Source: Kribbella sindirgiensis (lineage in GTDB: Bacteria > Actinomycetota > Actinomycetes > Propionibacteriales > Kribbellaceae). Taken from it: 64,000 nt of DNA. How positions within the stretch are numbered: position 1 is the stretch's first letter; the number at the start of each line of letters is the position of its first letter. Positions 32,788-42,216 of this stretch are shown piece by piece. A program made the position numbers and the translations under genes. The notes beneath the pieces are model-generated. The model was not told where the DNA came from and did not search any database. It worked only from the letters and a program-made list of their open reading frames with translations. The DNA lies in the NCBI RefSeq assembly GCF_004331435.1, contig NZ_SJKA01000002.1, positions 620,001 to 684,000 on the forward strand. The letters run 5' to 3'.

Positions 32788-33735
32788 ATGGAGACGTTCG
32801 GGCCGGCACAGCTGGTGCTGACGGCGTCGATCGCGCGGCGGTACTACGTCGACGGCCGATCGAAGGTGGAGATCGCGGACGAGTTCCGGCTCAGCCGGTT
32901 CAAAGTCGCGCGGTTGCTCGACCAGGCGCGCAGCAGTGGGCTGGTGCGGATCGAGATCAGCCATCCCGGCGCGATCGATCTCGACCTGTCCGCCCGCCTG
33001 CAGGAGGCCTTCGGGCTGCGCCGGGCGATCGTGGTGGACACCCCCGAGATCGACGAGCCCGCTCTGCGGACGCAGCTCGGCAAGGCCGCGGCGGATCTGC
33101 TGTCGGAGATCGTCACACCCGACGACGTGCTCGGGCTGGCCTGGGCGCGGGCCGTGACCGCGATGACCGAGCAGCTGACCTCACTCGCCCCGGTGCCGGT
33201 CGTGCAGCTGACGGGTGCGCTGACCCGTCCGGACGTCGAGGCGAACTCGGTCGAGCTCGTCCGGCACACCGCGCGTCTGTCGGGTGGACCGGCGTACCTG
33301 TTCTACGCGCCGCTCGTCGTCCCGGACGCCGCGACGGCGCGCGCGTTGCGGCAGCAGCCCGAGGTCGCGGAGGCGATCAGCCATTTCGACTCGGTGTCGA
33401 AGGCGGTCGTCGGGCTCGGCTCGTGGTCGGCCGGCCAGTCGACGCTGTACGACGCAATGGACGAGAAGGCCTGCGAGCAGTTGCAGAAACGCGGCGTCGT
33501 GGCGGACATCTCCGGCGTTTTCGTCGACGCGGACGGCGTACCGGTGCAGAGCCGGGTCACCGACCGGGTGATCGCGATCAACGCCGAGCAGATGGACACG
33601 ATCGACGAGGTGATCGCGATCCCGTACGGATTGGCCAAGGTGGAGGCGGTGCGGGCGGCCGTACGCAGCGGGCTGGTGAACGCGATCGTTACCCACGCAC
33701 CCCTGGCGAAGGCCCTGCTGCAACAGTCAGACTGA
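32788..33735 (+). CDS. SorC/DeoR-type sugar-binding transcriptional regulator
   Basis: The 315-residue protein has an N-terminal helix-turn-helix (YYVDGRSKVEIADEFRLSRF, then KVARLLDQARSSGLV) and a large sugar-phosphate-binding domain of the SorC type (VLGLAWARAVTAM, GSWSAGQSTLYDAM). Members control polyol and pentitol operons and respond to a phosphorylated sugar. It is divergent from the polyol operon, and two palindromes in the shared region are its likely sites. Confidence 0.9.
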   Translation: METFGPAQLVLTASIARRYYVDGRSKVEIADEFRLSRFKVARLLDQARSSGLVRIEISHPGAIDLDLSARLQEAFGLRRAIVVDTPEIDEPALRTQLGKAAADLLSEIVTPDDVLGLAWARAVTAMTEQLTSLAPVPVVQLTGALTRPDVEANSVELVRHTARLSGGPAYLFYAPLVVPDAATARALRQQPEVAEAISHFDSVSKAVVGLGSWSAGQSTLYDAMDEKACEQLQKRGVVADISGVFVDADGVPVQSRVTDRVIAINAEQMDTIDEVIAIPYGLAKVEAVRAAVRSGLVNAIVTHAPLAKALLQQSD

Positions 33736-33741
33736 CCCGCG

Positions 33742-34530
33742 ATGCCTGCTCCTGAGGTCGAGTTGGTCGGAGGTACGGCGAACCGCGGGTTGGTGGTGCG
33801 GGTCGGGGATACCGTCCGGCGGCCGCTGCGCGCCAGCAGTACGGCGACGCATGCGCTGCTACAGCACCTGGAAAACGTCGGATTCAAGGGTGCTCCGGCG
33901 TTCCTCGGGGTGGATTCGCAGGGGCGGGAGGTGCTCTCGTACCTGCCCGGGGAGACCGTGACAGCGCCGTACCCCTCCTGGTCCACGACGGATGCGGCCC
34001 TCGACAGCGTGGCGGTGCTGCTGCGGTCCTACCACCAGGCGGTGGCGGATTTCCGGCCCGCTGGGCTCGAGTGGGCCGAGCCGGTGCCGGCCGGGTACGT
34101 GACCGGGCTGATCAGCCACAACGACCCGAACCTCGACAACGTGGTCTTCCGGGACGGCGTCGCGGTCGCCCTCATCGACTTCGACCTCGCGGGACCCGGG
34201 TCGGCCCTGTGGGACGTCGCCACCGCCGTCCGGCTGTGGGCCCCGTTGCGCCCGGACGCGGACATCCACGACGTACGGCGTGGGCAGTCGCTCGCCCGGC
34301 TTCGCCGCTTCGCGAACGCGTACGACCTCACGGACGCCGACCGCCTCCGCCTGGTCGACGCCGCCGCCGACAACCACATCTGGTGCATGGACTACGTCCG
34401 CCGCGGCTCGGAAGCGGGCCATCCGTGGTTCCGCCAACGCTGGACCACCGGCGAGGCGGAGCTCACCGACCGCACCAACCACTGGTTCAAGCAGTCGGAG
34501 GCCGCACTTCGTCAGGCGCTTCTGGACTGA
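33742..34530 (+). CDS. aminoglycoside phosphotransferase-family kinase
   Basis: The 262-residue protein has the kinase-like signature HNDPNLDNVVF near residue 129 (catalytic Asp and Asn) followed by IDFDLAGPGSALWDVA near 149 (metal-binding Asp). The N-terminal lobe is short. Such proteins phosphorylate small molecules, and most chromosomal ones have no known antibiotic substrate. It starts 6 bp after the regulator gene. The last 44 bp overlap the convergent membrane-protein gene. Confidence 0.82.
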   Translation: MPAPEVELVGGTANRGLVVRVGDTVRRPLRASSTATHALLQHLENVGFKGAPAFLGVDSQGREVLSYLPGETVTAPYPSWSTTDAALDSVAVLLRSYHQAVADFRPAGLEWAEPVPAGYVTGLISHNDPNLDNVVFRDGVAVALIDFDLAGPGSALWDVATAVRLWAPLRPDADIHDVRRGQSLARLRRFANAYDLTDADRLRLVDAAADNHIWCMDYVRRGSEAGHPWFRQRWTTGEAELTDRTNHWFKQSEAALRQALLD

Positions 34531-34918
34531 GCTCCCGCTCAGCCTCGTCCCGGCCCTCGTAGTACTTCTCCTGCGCCCGCTTGATCCACGGCGGGAACAA
34601 GACCGTCGCGATGCTCGGGAACGTGCCCCATTCACCGCCCACCGCGTACACCACGAACTCAGCACCTACCAGGGCGAGCAGCACGACCCAGCCCCGGCGG
34701 CAGATTCGCGGCCCCTCGTCGGACATCAGCCCGCGCCGCGTGACCGCTCCGACGGCGAACATCACCCCGATCAGCAGGAACAGCACCGCCCTCACGATCA
34801 GGTACCACCGGTCCGCACCGGTATACCTGCTGTCCCCGCGCAGGATCAGCACCGCGGCCACCACCGCCCCGACCGCGATCAGCCCGTAGAACGCGGCGCC
34901 CAGCTTCATTTTCGGCAC
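34487..34918 (-). CDS. hypothetical membrane protein, 143 aa
   Basis: Three hydrophobic segments are visible (AAFYGLIAVGAVVAAVLIL, LIVRAVLFLLIGVMFAVGAV and WVVLLALVGAEFVVYAVGG), followed by a charged cytoplasmic tail (RAQEKYYEGRDEAERE). I do not recognise a family. It overlaps the 3' end of the phosphotransferase gene. Confidence 0.7.
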   Translation of the reverse strand: MPKMKLGAAFYGLIAVGAVVAAVLILRGDSRYTGADRWYLIVRAVLFLLIGVMFAVGAVTRRGLMSDEGPRICRRGWVVLLALVGAEFVVYAVGGEWGTFPSIATVLFPPWIKRAQEKYYEGRDEAERELSPEAPDEVRPPTA

Positions 34919-34971
34919 ACCTGATTATCGGAGGCCGGGATTGGCTGTTACTGCAGGAAGTGGAAGAGAAT

Positions 34972-35577
34972 ATGCCGGTGCGTTCACGGGTGGTACTGCT
35001 GGCGGGGCCTTCGGGGGCGGGGAAGTCGCGCCTGGCGGAGCAGGTCGGGCTGCCCGTCGTACGGCTGGACGACTTCTACCGCGACGGCGACGACGAGGCG
35101 ATGCCCCGCTCGCCGCTGGGGATCGTCGATTGGGACGACCCACGCTCCTGGGACGGCGACCGCGCGGTCGCGGCCCTGGAGCGGTTGTGTACGTCGGGAA
35201 CCGCCGACCTCCCGATCTACGACATCGCGGCCGACGGCACTGTCGGTCACCGTCCGGTCACCACCGGCGGCTCTCCGCTGATCGTTGCTGAAGGCATCTT
35301 CGCCGACCGGATCACCGGCGCGCTCCGCGACCGCGACCTGCTGGCGACCGCGATCTGCGTGTACCACCACCGCGTCGTCACGTTCGTCCGGCGGTTCCAG
35401 CGGGACCTCCGCGAGCACCGCAAACCCCCGCTGACGCTGCTCCGCCGCGGGCTGCTGCTGCTCCGCGACGACCCGCAGGTCGTCCGCCGCTGCGTCGCCG
35501 CGGGCTGCGAACCGCTTCATCCCAAGGCCGCCCGGGCCCGGATCGAGACGCTTCTCACGCACGCGGCATCTCAGTAG
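34972..35577 (+). CDS. uridine kinase-like P-loop protein
   Basis: The ATG at 34972 is preceded by GGAAGAG; a GTG 12 bp upstream is the alternative. The 201-residue protein has a Walker A loop GPSGAGKS near 13-20, the nucleoside-binding segment RLDDFYRDGDD near 32-42, an IVAEGIFAD strand near 105 and an arginine-rich lid (FVRRFQRDLREHRKPP). This is the pattern of uridine kinase/phosphoribulokinase proteins. The true substrate is uncertain. Confidence 0.82.
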   Translation: MPVRSRVVLLAGPSGAGKSRLAEQVGLPVVRLDDFYRDGDDEAMPRSPLGIVDWDDPRSWDGDRAVAALERLCTSGTADLPIYDIAADGTVGHRPVTTGGSPLIVAEGIFADRITGALRDRDLLATAICVYHHRVVTFVRRFQRDLREHRKPPLTLLRRGLLLLRDDPQVVRRCVAAGCEPLHPKAARARIETLLTHAASQ

Positions 35578-35626
35578 CACCAGGTTGTTCGCTTGAAGTT
35601 CACCAACTTCTGCTGGGATCGGTGTC

Positions 35627-36289
35627 GTGAGACGGAATGCGTCAGGCGTTGCCGTTGTAATGAGCGCGGTGCTGCTGGGTGTGACCGCCTGTGGGAGTGA
35701 GGACGGCGCATCGGCGAGTGCTGCCCAGACGCCGACGGCGAAGCACTCCGCACTGTCGGGTACGGCGGACAAGTCGGCGAAGAGCCTCCTCGCGGGACTC
35801 GTCGCGCTCCCCCGCGGGTACGTCGCGGATCCGCGCAACGTCACCGGTCCGTTCACCGCGACGTCGTATCTGACCACCTGGTCCGCCGACCCCGCGCTGG
35901 ACCGCGCACTGCTGCTCAACGCGAGCTTCGTCGAGGGCTACCGGGCGACCCGGCTCAGCCCCGACAAGAAGAAGCGCTACACCGTCCAGCTGTTCAAGAC
36001 CGGCTCGGCCGCCAAGGCGAAGGCTCTCCAGAACGGCCTCTGGAACCAGGACGTCCACGACCACTCGTTCAGCATCCCGAACGCACTCTCCGACGCCGGC
36101 GTCGAGTACGACGGCGGCACCGACCAGTCGGTCGCCCTGGCCGAGGCCAGCCTCGCGGTCGGCCCGATCGTCGTAGAACTCAGCGTCCGGGAAACCGGCG
36201 CCCTGGGCTCCAACCTCACCCCGGACACAGCCCTCATCACCGCACTGGCCAAAGAACAGCGCACCCGCCTGACCACCACGTCCAGCTGA
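35627..36289 (+). CDS. lipoprotein of unknown function, 220 aa
   Basis: A GTG start gives a lipoprotein signal with the lipobox VTACGS at about residues 19-24. The mature domain (SLLAGLVALPRGYVADPRNV, VQLFKTGSAAKAKALQNG) resembles secreted actinobacterial proteins with a ferredoxin-like fold, but I cannot name a function. It is convergent with deoA, 14 bp away. Confidence 0.72.
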   Translation: MRRNASGVAVVMSAVLLGVTACGSEDGASASAAQTPTAKHSALSGTADKSAKSLLAGLVALPRGYVADPRNVTGPFTATSYLTTWSADPALDRALLLNASFVEGYRATRLSPDKKKRYTVQLFKTGSAAKAKALQNGLWNQDVHDHSFSIPNALSDAGVEYDGGTDQSVALAEASLAVGPIVVELSVRETGALGSNLTPDTALITALAKEQRTRLTTTSS

Positions 36290-36303
36290 CCTGCTGGGTC
36301 GGG

Positions 36304-37581
36304 TCAGGCAGTGATCCGGTCGATCACCAGAGGGCCGGGCTCGTAGGAGCCGGCGACGGCGATGGCGTCCGTGAGGGACTCCAACGCGCGCTCGATGCGG
36401 GTCGGGTCGTCGGTGTGGAGGGTGAGCAGCGGCTGGCCCTCCTGGATGCGGTCGCCGGGCTTGGCGTGCATCTCGACGCCGGCCACCGCGGACACCGGGT
36501 CCTCCTTGCGCGCCCGGCCCGCGCCGAGGCGCCAGGCCGCGACACCGACCGCGAGGGCGTCGAGCTTGGACAGTACGCCGGACGACGGTGCCGGTACGAC
36601 GTGCTGCTCGGGAGCGACCGGTAGCTCGGCGGAGGGGTCGCCGCCCTGGGCCGAGATCATCGCCCGCCAGGCGTCCATCGCCGTACCGTCCCGGAGCTTC
36701 TCGGCCGGGTCGACGCCGGTGACACCGGCCGCTTCGAGCATCTCGTTGGCCAGGGCAACGGTCAGTTCGATCACGTCGGCGGGTCCGCCACCGGCCAGCA
36801 CCTCGACCGATTCGCGCACCTCCAGGGCGTTTCCGGCGGTCAGCCCCAACGGAACGGACATGTCGGTGAGCAGCGCGACGGTCTTCACGCCGGCATCGGT
36901 GCCCAGGGCAACCATGGTCTCGGCCAGCTCGCGGGCGTCCTTCAGGTCCTTCATGAACGCGCCGGACCCAACCTTCACGTCCAGCACCAGCGCGCCGGTC
37001 CCTTCGGCGATCTTCTTGCTCATGATCGAGCTGGCGATCAGCGGTATCGCCTCGACGGTCCCGGTCACGTCGCGCAGCGCGTACAGCTTCTTGTCCGCCG
37101 GCGCCAGGCCGTCACCGGCCGCGCAGATCACCGCGCCGACGTCCTCGAGCTGCCGCATCAGCTCGTCGTTCGACAGCGACGCCCGCCAGCCGGGGATCGA
37201 CTCCAGCTTGTCCAGCGTGCCACCGGTGTGCCCGAGACCACGGCCGGACAGCTGCGGTACGGCGACCCCGCAGGCCGCCACCAACGGGGCCAGCGGCAAC
37301 GTGATCTTGTCGCCGACGCCACCGGTCGAGTGCTTGTCCGCGGTCGGCCGCGACAGCTTGCCGAAGTCCATCCGCTCGCCGGACGCGATCATCGCCGCGG
37401 TCCAGCGGGCGATCTCGCGCCGGTTCATCCCGTTCAGCAGGATCGCCATCGCCAGCGCGGACATCTGCTCGTCGGCGACGTCGCCCTTGGTGTAGGCGTC
37501 GATCACCCAGTCGATCTGCCCGTCGCTCAGCTCGCCCCGGTCGCGCTTGGCCCGGATCACGTCCACCGCGTCGAAACTCAT
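36304..37581 (-). CDS. deoA: thymidine phosphorylase
   Basis: The 425-residue enzyme splits thymidine or deoxyuridine with phosphate to the base and deoxyribose 1-phosphate. The pyrimidine phosphorylase signature is present (LSGRGLGHTGGTLDKLESIP near 110-130), as is the phosphate loop KHSTGGVGDK near 80. The ATG chosen overlaps the cdd stop by 1 bp; the ATG 3 bp upstream is equally possible, and both have a GGAGG site. Together with cdd and the nucleoside importer it completes pyrimidine deoxynucleoside breakdown, with deoC at 12375 downstream in the pathway. Confidence 0.93.
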   Translation of the reverse strand: MSFDAVDVIRAKRDRGELSDGQIDWVIDAYTKGDVADEQMSALAMAILLNGMNRREIARWTAAMIASGERMDFGKLSRPTADKHSTGGVGDKITLPLAPLVAACGVAVPQLSGRGLGHTGGTLDKLESIPGWRASLSNDELMRQLEDVGAVICAAGDGLAPADKKLYALRDVTGTVEAIPLIASSIMSKKIAEGTGALVLDVKVGSGAFMKDLKDARELAETMVALGTDAGVKTVALLTDMSVPLGLTAGNALEVRESVEVLAGGGPADVIELTVALANEMLEAAGVTGVDPAEKLRDGTAMDAWRAMISAQGGDPSAELPVAPEQHVVPAPSSGVLSKLDALAVGVAAWRLGAGRARKEDPVSAVAGVEMHAKPGDRIQEGQPLLTLHTDDPTRIERALESLTDAIAVAGSYEPGPLVIDRITA

Positions 37582-37970
37582 CATTCCTCCAGAAACTCGG
37601 GCCCGAACGCGTCCGGCAGCAGTTCGCGCAGCGGCCGGACCCCGGTCGCGGTCTCGATCAGCAGCCCCGGGCCGCCGTTCTCGTGCAGCAGTTGCCGGCA
37701 CCGTCCGCACGGTGTCAGCAGATGTTCGTGCTGGTCGACGCACGTGAACGCGACCAGTCGTCCGCCGCCGGTCCGGTGCAGGTCCGACACCAGCCCGCAC
37801 TCGGCACACAACGTCAACCCGTACGACGCGTTCTCGACGTTGCACCCGGCAACGATCCGCCCGTCGTCGGCGTACGCCGCGGCGCCCACCGGGAAGTGCG
37901 AGTACGGCGCGTACGCGCGGCGCATCATGTCGACGGCCACCGTGCGCAACGCGTCCCAGTCGACCTCCAC
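37581..37970 (-). CDS. cdd: cytidine deaminase
   Basis: The GTG at 37970 gives 129 residues starting VEVDWDALRTVAVDMM, which aligns with the usual start of the family; a GTG 18 bp upstream is possible. The zinc and catalytic residues are in CNVENASYGLTLCAE (Cys, Glu) and PCGRCRQLL (two Cys). It deaminates cytidine and deoxycytidine. It is coupled to deoA by overlap. The 183 bp between it and the upstream permease gene are filled by a family 2 palindromic repeat. Confidence 0.92.
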   Translation of the reverse strand: MEVDWDALRTVAVDMMRRAYAPYSHFPVGAAAYADDGRIVAGCNVENASYGLTLCAECGLVSDLHRTGGGRLVAFTCVDQHEHLLTPCGRCRQLLHENGGPGLLIETATGVRPLRELLPDAFGPEFLEE

Positions 37971-37996
37971 CGTCCCAGCATCCCTCACTCCCGCCC

Positions 37997-38124
37997 CCAT
38001 TTGGCCTGACCCCATTTGGCTGGCAGACCCACCGCCTTGGGGGTTTGCCACCCACTTCCAGGGTCACAAACCCCCCAGTTGCCTGGCCTACCCAGCAATT
38101 TCCCTGGCCTACCCAGCAAATGGG
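37997..38124. repeat. family 2 palindromic repeat, copy 2 (inside the nucleoside operon)
   Basis: CATTTGGCTGGCAGACCCACC at 38013-38033 differs from the copy 1 arm at one base. It is followed by an inner inverted repeat (GGGGGTTTG near 38039 and CAAACCCCCC near 38067) and by two direct repeats CCTGGCCTACCCAGCAA (38082-38098, 38103-38119). The last runs into AATGGGG, inverse to the opening CCCATTT. The layout is the same as at 16677-16786 but more diverged. It lies between a permease gene and cdd. Confidence 0.75.
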
Positions 38125-38153
38125 GACTCGGGTGGAGGAAGGGGAGGTGGGGG

Positions 38154-39443
38154 TTACTCGGTGACGTAGGGTTCACCGTCCGCCTTCGGTGCTCTGACTC
38201 GGCCGACCAGGCCGGCGACCGCGATGATGGTGGCCAGGTACGGCGCCATCAGCAGCAGCTCGCCCGGGATCGGGGTCTGGATGATCTGGAGCTGGGACTG
38301 CAGCTGGGTCGCGAAACCGAAGAACAGTGCCGCGACCGTCGCGCCGATCGGGTGCCAGCGCCCCATGATCAGCGCGGCCAGCGCGATGAACCCGTTGCCC
38401 GCGGTCATCTCCTTGGCGAACGAACCGGCGTACCCGACGGTGAAGAACGCGCCGCCGAGACCGGCCAGGACGCCGGCCGTGAGGACGGCGGAGTACCGGA
38501 TCCGCTTGACCTTGATGCCGACCGTGTCGGCCGCCTTCGGGTGCTCGCCGACCGCACGGATCCGCAACCCCCAGCGGGTCTGGAACAGCACGAACGTGAC
38601 GACGGCGACCGCGAGGTAGGTCAGGTAGACCAGGATCGTCTGGTTGAACAGGATCGGCCCGATGAACGGGATGTCGGCCAGACCCGGGATCTTCACCGCC
38701 GACAGCACGTTCGGCGTGTTCAGCTTCTCCGCGTCCGGCTGCATGAACTGGTCGAACAGGAAGCCCGTGATGCCGGTCGCGAACACGACCAGGACGACGC
38801 CGAGCACGACCTGGTTGACCAGGTACTTGATCGAGAACACGGCCAGCAGCGCGGCCATCAGCACACCGCTGGCCGCCGCGGCGATCAGGGCCGCGGTGGC
38901 GCTGTTCGTCGTGCTCGACACGAGCGCCGCGGTGAACGCGCCGACCAGGAACTGGCCCTCGATCGCGATGTTGATGACACCGGCCCGCTCGCACAGCACA
39001 CCGGCGAGCGCGCCGAGGATCAGCGGTGTCGCGAAGTTCAGCGTGCCCTGGAACTGGTTGGCCAGCGGGAACGTCTTGCCCGCGGCCGCCCAGCACAGGA
39101 ACGCGCCGATGAAGGCGACTCCCAGGACGGCGGCCAGCCAGCCGGCGTACCGCTGCGGGACCTGGCGCAGGACGTACGCGACCGCGGCGCCGACCCCGAG
39201 GATCCCGAGGACGATCGCCACCGGCTGCGCTGGCACTCCGAGCAGGTTGTTCTCCAGATCGCCCGAGACCAGCTGGAACGTCGCCTTGCCGCCCTTGGTG
39301 ACCGCCGCGAGCGCGAGGCCGATCAGCGCGAAGACGAGCATCACACCGCCGACCCGCAGCCGGCGGGTGCGATCGGCCGGTGCCTCGATGACCTGCGGCT
39401 TCGCGGGCGCCGCCGGCACCGCGTCCGGAGTAGTGTCGGTCAT
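38154..39443 (-). CDS. nucleoside ABC transporter permease (BmpC/NupQ type)
   Basis: The 429-residue protein has a 30-residue polar N-terminus and about ten membrane segments. The loop GVLCERAGVINIAIEGQFL near 150 is characteristic of permeases that pair with BMP-type binding proteins. Its start overlaps the other permease stop by 4 bp. With its partner it forms the channel for purine or pyrimidine nucleosides. Confidence 0.9.
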   Translation of the reverse strand: MTDTTPDAVPAAPAKPQVIEAPADRTRRLRVGGVMLVFALIGLALAAVTKGGKATFQLVSGDLENNLLGVPAQPVAIVLGILGVGAAVAYVLRQVPQRYAGWLAAVLGVAFIGAFLCWAAAGKTFPLANQFQGTLNFATPLILGALAGVLCERAGVINIAIEGQFLVGAFTAALVSSTTNSATAALIAAAASGVLMAALLAVFSIKYLVNQVVLGVVLVVFATGITGFLFDQFMQPDAEKLNTPNVLSAVKIPGLADIPFIGPILFNQTILVYLTYLAVAVVTFVLFQTRWGLRIRAVGEHPKAADTVGIKVKRIRYSAVLTAGVLAGLGGAFFTVGYAGSFAKEMTAGNGFIALAALIMGRWHPIGATVAALFFGFATQLQSQLQIIQTPIPGELLLMAPYLATIIAVAGLVGRVRAPKADGEPYVTE

Positions 39444-40642
39444 CCGTTCCAGCCTTTCGCGAGAACCGCGCCCGCTCCGCGTTCCTTCGGCAGGAAGCGG
39501 AAGATCGAGCGCACCAGGGCCGGGGCCGCGACGAACAGCACGATCACGGCCTGCAGGACAGTGGTCAGAGTCAGCGGCGTCTGCGTGATCAGCTGCATCT
39601 GCAGACCGCCCGCGTTCAGCGCGCCGAACAGCAGGCCGGCCAGGACGGTACCGAGCGGCGTACCGCGTCCCAGCAGCGCGACCGTGATCGCGTCGAACCC
39701 GACCGAGGCCGCGACCCCGTCGGTCAGCGGCAGGTCGGTGCCGAGCACCTGCTGGGTCCCAGCCAGGCCGGCGAGCGCGCCGGCCACGACCATCGCGATC
39801 ACGTACGCGCGGCCGACCGACATACCGGCCGTCCGGGACGCGTCCGCGTTCGCGCCGACCGCGCGGAGCTCGAAGCCGATCGTCGAGCGGTTCAGCAGCC
39901 ACCAGACGAAGACCGCGGCCACCAGCGCCAGCACGAAGCCGAGGTGCAACCGGGTGTCCCCGAACTTCGGGTACTGCGCGTTGTTGTCGACGATCGGGGA
40001 GATCGGGTCGGTCCGCCCGGGCCGCTGGAACGTCTTCGTGGTCAGCAGCCAGGCGAGCAGGTAGATCGCGACGTAGTTCAGCATGATCGTCACGATCACC
40101 TCGTGGGCGCCGGTCCGGGCCTTCAGCAGACCGACCACGCCGCCCCAGATCGCGCCGCCGACCAGACCGGCGACGATCGCCAGCACGAGGTGCAGGACCG
40201 GCGGCAGGTGCCACGCGAAGCCGACGTACGACGCGAGGATCGCGCCCGCGATCAGCTGACCCTGGGCGCCGATGTTGAACAGTCCGGTGCGGAACGCCAG
40301 CGAGACCGCGAGACCGCCGCAGATCAGCGGCGTTGCCTGGGTCAACGACTCGCTGATCGGCGTCCAGCCGCCCAGCGCGCCGACCGCGAGCGACTTGTAC
40401 GCCTCGCCGACCGCGCTCAGGGCGGCGGAGACGGTGTCCATCGGCGCGGCGCCGAAGTACCCGACCGCCTTCTGCACCTGCTCGTCGCCGACGATGATCA
40501 GGATCGCCCCGACCAGCAGGGCGAGCACGATCGCGCTCAGCGAGACCAGGCCCTGGACCGCCCACGACGGCAGGCCCGACCGCCGCTCCGGCTCCTTGGC
40601 CGGCGGCACGGGCGCCGGAGCGGCCTCTGTCTCAGTGCTCAT
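39440..40642 (-). CDS. nucleoside ABC transporter permease (BmpB/NupP type)
   Basis: The 400-residue protein has about nine membrane segments. The segment AFRTGLFNIGAQGQLIAGAI near 115 is the conserved loop of this permease type. Its start overlaps the ATPase stop by 1 bp and its stop overlaps the next permease by 4 bp. The proline/glutamate-rich N-terminus is probably cytoplasmic. Confidence 0.9.
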   Translation of the reverse strand: MSTETEAAPAPVPPAKEPERRSGLPSWAVQGLVSLSAIVLALLVGAILIIVGDEQVQKAVGYFGAAPMDTVSAALSAVGEAYKSLAVGALGGWTPISESLTQATPLICGGLAVSLAFRTGLFNIGAQGQLIAGAILASYVGFAWHLPPVLHLVLAIVAGLVGGAIWGGVVGLLKARTGAHEVIVTIMLNYVAIYLLAWLLTTKTFQRPGRTDPISPIVDNNAQYPKFGDTRLHLGFVLALVAAVFVWWLLNRSTIGFELRAVGANADASRTAGMSVGRAYVIAMVVAGALAGLAGTQQVLGTDLPLTDGVAASVGFDAITVALLGRGTPLGTVLAGLLFGALNAGGLQMQLITQTPLTLTTVLQAVIVLFVAAPALVRSIFRFLPKERGAGAVLAKGWNG

Positions 40643-42192
40643 CAGATGGTTCCCAAGGTCGTCGGGTTCTCGATCGCCACATCGTGCGCCTCCGACTTCG
40701 AGGCACCGGCCATCATCAGGCCCAGTTCGTCGCGGGGAGTGTCGGCCGGTACGACGCCGACCACCTTCCCGCGGTACATCACCGCGACCCGGTCGGCCAG
40801 CGCGGCGATCTCGTCCAGCTCGGTGGACACGATCAGCACCGCCGTACCGTTGTCGCGCTCCTTCACGATCCGTTGGTGCAGGAACTCGATCGAGCCGACA
40901 TCCACACCGCGGGTCGGCTGCGAGGCGACCAGCAGCTTCAGCGGACGGGACAGCTCACGGGCCAGCACGACCTTCTGCTGGTTGCCGCCGGACAGCGACG
41001 ACAACGGGTCGTCGACACCCTGGGTGCGGATGTCGAACTCCTCCACCCGGGCTTCCGCGTTCTTCTCGATCTCGTCGGTGTGCAGCGTCAGCCCGTTGCC
41101 GAACGGCGGCTTGCGGAAGAGGTCGAGGACCAGGTTCTCGGCCACCGAGAACGATTCCACGAAGCCGTCGTGCCAGCGGTCCTCGGGAACGTAGCCGATC
41201 CCCGCGTCCAGTCGCTGCCGGGTGGTCCGGCCGGTCAGGTCGCGCCCGTCCAGCGAGATCGTCCCGGCCGCGATCGGCGTCAGCCCGAGCAGCGCCTCGG
41301 CGAGCTCGGTCTGACCGTTGCCCTGGACACCGGCCACGGCGAGGATCTCGCCCGCACGCACCTCCAGGTCCACGTCGTCGACGGCGGTGAACCCGCGCTC
41401 GTCGATCACGGTCAGCCCCTCGACCCGCAGTACGGCGTCCTGCGGGTCGGCCGGGTCCTTGTCCACGACCAGGTCGACGGCGCGCCCGACCATCAGCTCG
41501 GCGAGTTCCTCCTCGGACGCGGACGGCTCCGCCTGCCCGACCACCTTGCCGCGGCGGATCACGGTGATCTTGTCCGCGATCGCCTTGACCTCTTTGAGCT
41601 TGTGGGTGATGAAGACGATCGAGGTGCCGTTCTCCTTGAGCCGGCGCATGACGCCGATCAGCTCGTCGATCTCGGCCGGCGTGAGCACCGCGGTCGGCTC
41701 GTCCAGGATCAGCACCCGGGCGTCGTTGGTGAGCGCCTTGATGATCTCCACCCGCTGCTGGACCCCGACCGGGATGTCCTCCACCAGCGCCTCGGGGTCG
41801 ACCTCGAACCCGTACCGGTCGGACAGCTCGGTGACCAGCGCGTGCGCCTTCTTCCGGTCCAGGACGCCGGCGGCCCAGGTGTTCTCCCGGCCGAGCATGA
41901 TGTTCTCGGCGACCGTGAACACCGGGACCAGCATGAAGTGCTGGTGCACCATGCCGATCCCGTGCTTGATCGCGTCGCTCGGCGAGGTGATCTGCACCTT
42001 CTCGCCGTCGATGACGATCTCGCCCGAGTCGGGCTGCAGCAGCCCGTAGAGCATGTTCATCAACGTGCTCTTGCCGGCCCCGTTCTCACCGAGCAGGCAG
42101 TGGATCTCACCCGGCTCGATGACCAGGTCGATGTGGTCGTTGGCGACCAGCGAGCCGAAGCTCTTGGTCAGGCCTGACAGCTCGAGGTGCAT
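40642..42192 (-). CDS. nucleoside ABC transporter ATPase with two ABC domains
   Basis: The 516-residue protein carries two nucleotide-binding domains in tandem. The first has Walker A GENGAGKST near 36 and Walker B LILDEPTAVL near 165. The second has GVQGNGQTE near 290 in the degenerate Walker A position and the signature LSGGNQQK near 405, as in RbsA-like proteins. This double-domain form is typical of BMP-family importers. A strong hairpin lies between it and the upstream binding-protein gene. Confidence 0.93.
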   Translation of the reverse strand: MHLELSGLTKSFGSLVANDHIDLVIEPGEIHCLLGENGAGKSTLMNMLYGLLQPDSGEIVIDGEKVQITSPSDAIKHGIGMVHQHFMLVPVFTVAENIMLGRENTWAAGVLDRKKAHALVTELSDRYGFEVDPEALVEDIPVGVQQRVEIIKALTNDARVLILDEPTAVLTPAEIDELIGVMRRLKENGTSIVFITHKLKEVKAIADKITVIRRGKVVGQAEPSASEEELAELMVGRAVDLVVDKDPADPQDAVLRVEGLTVIDERGFTAVDDVDLEVRAGEILAVAGVQGNGQTELAEALLGLTPIAAGTISLDGRDLTGRTTRQRLDAGIGYVPEDRWHDGFVESFSVAENLVLDLFRKPPFGNGLTLHTDEIEKNAEARVEEFDIRTQGVDDPLSSLSGGNQQKVVLARELSRPLKLLVASQPTRGVDVGSIEFLHQRIVKERDNGTAVLIVSTELDEIAALADRVAVMYRGKVVGVVPADTPRDELGLMMAGASKSEAHDVAIENPTTLGTI

Positions 42193-42216
42193 GCGGGCAC
42201 CCTCCCCTTCAGACGG

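Noticed and set aside
33742..34530. Antibiotic resistance gene
   Set aside because: Only the general APH kinase fold is visible; the chromosomal context gives no sign of resistance function.
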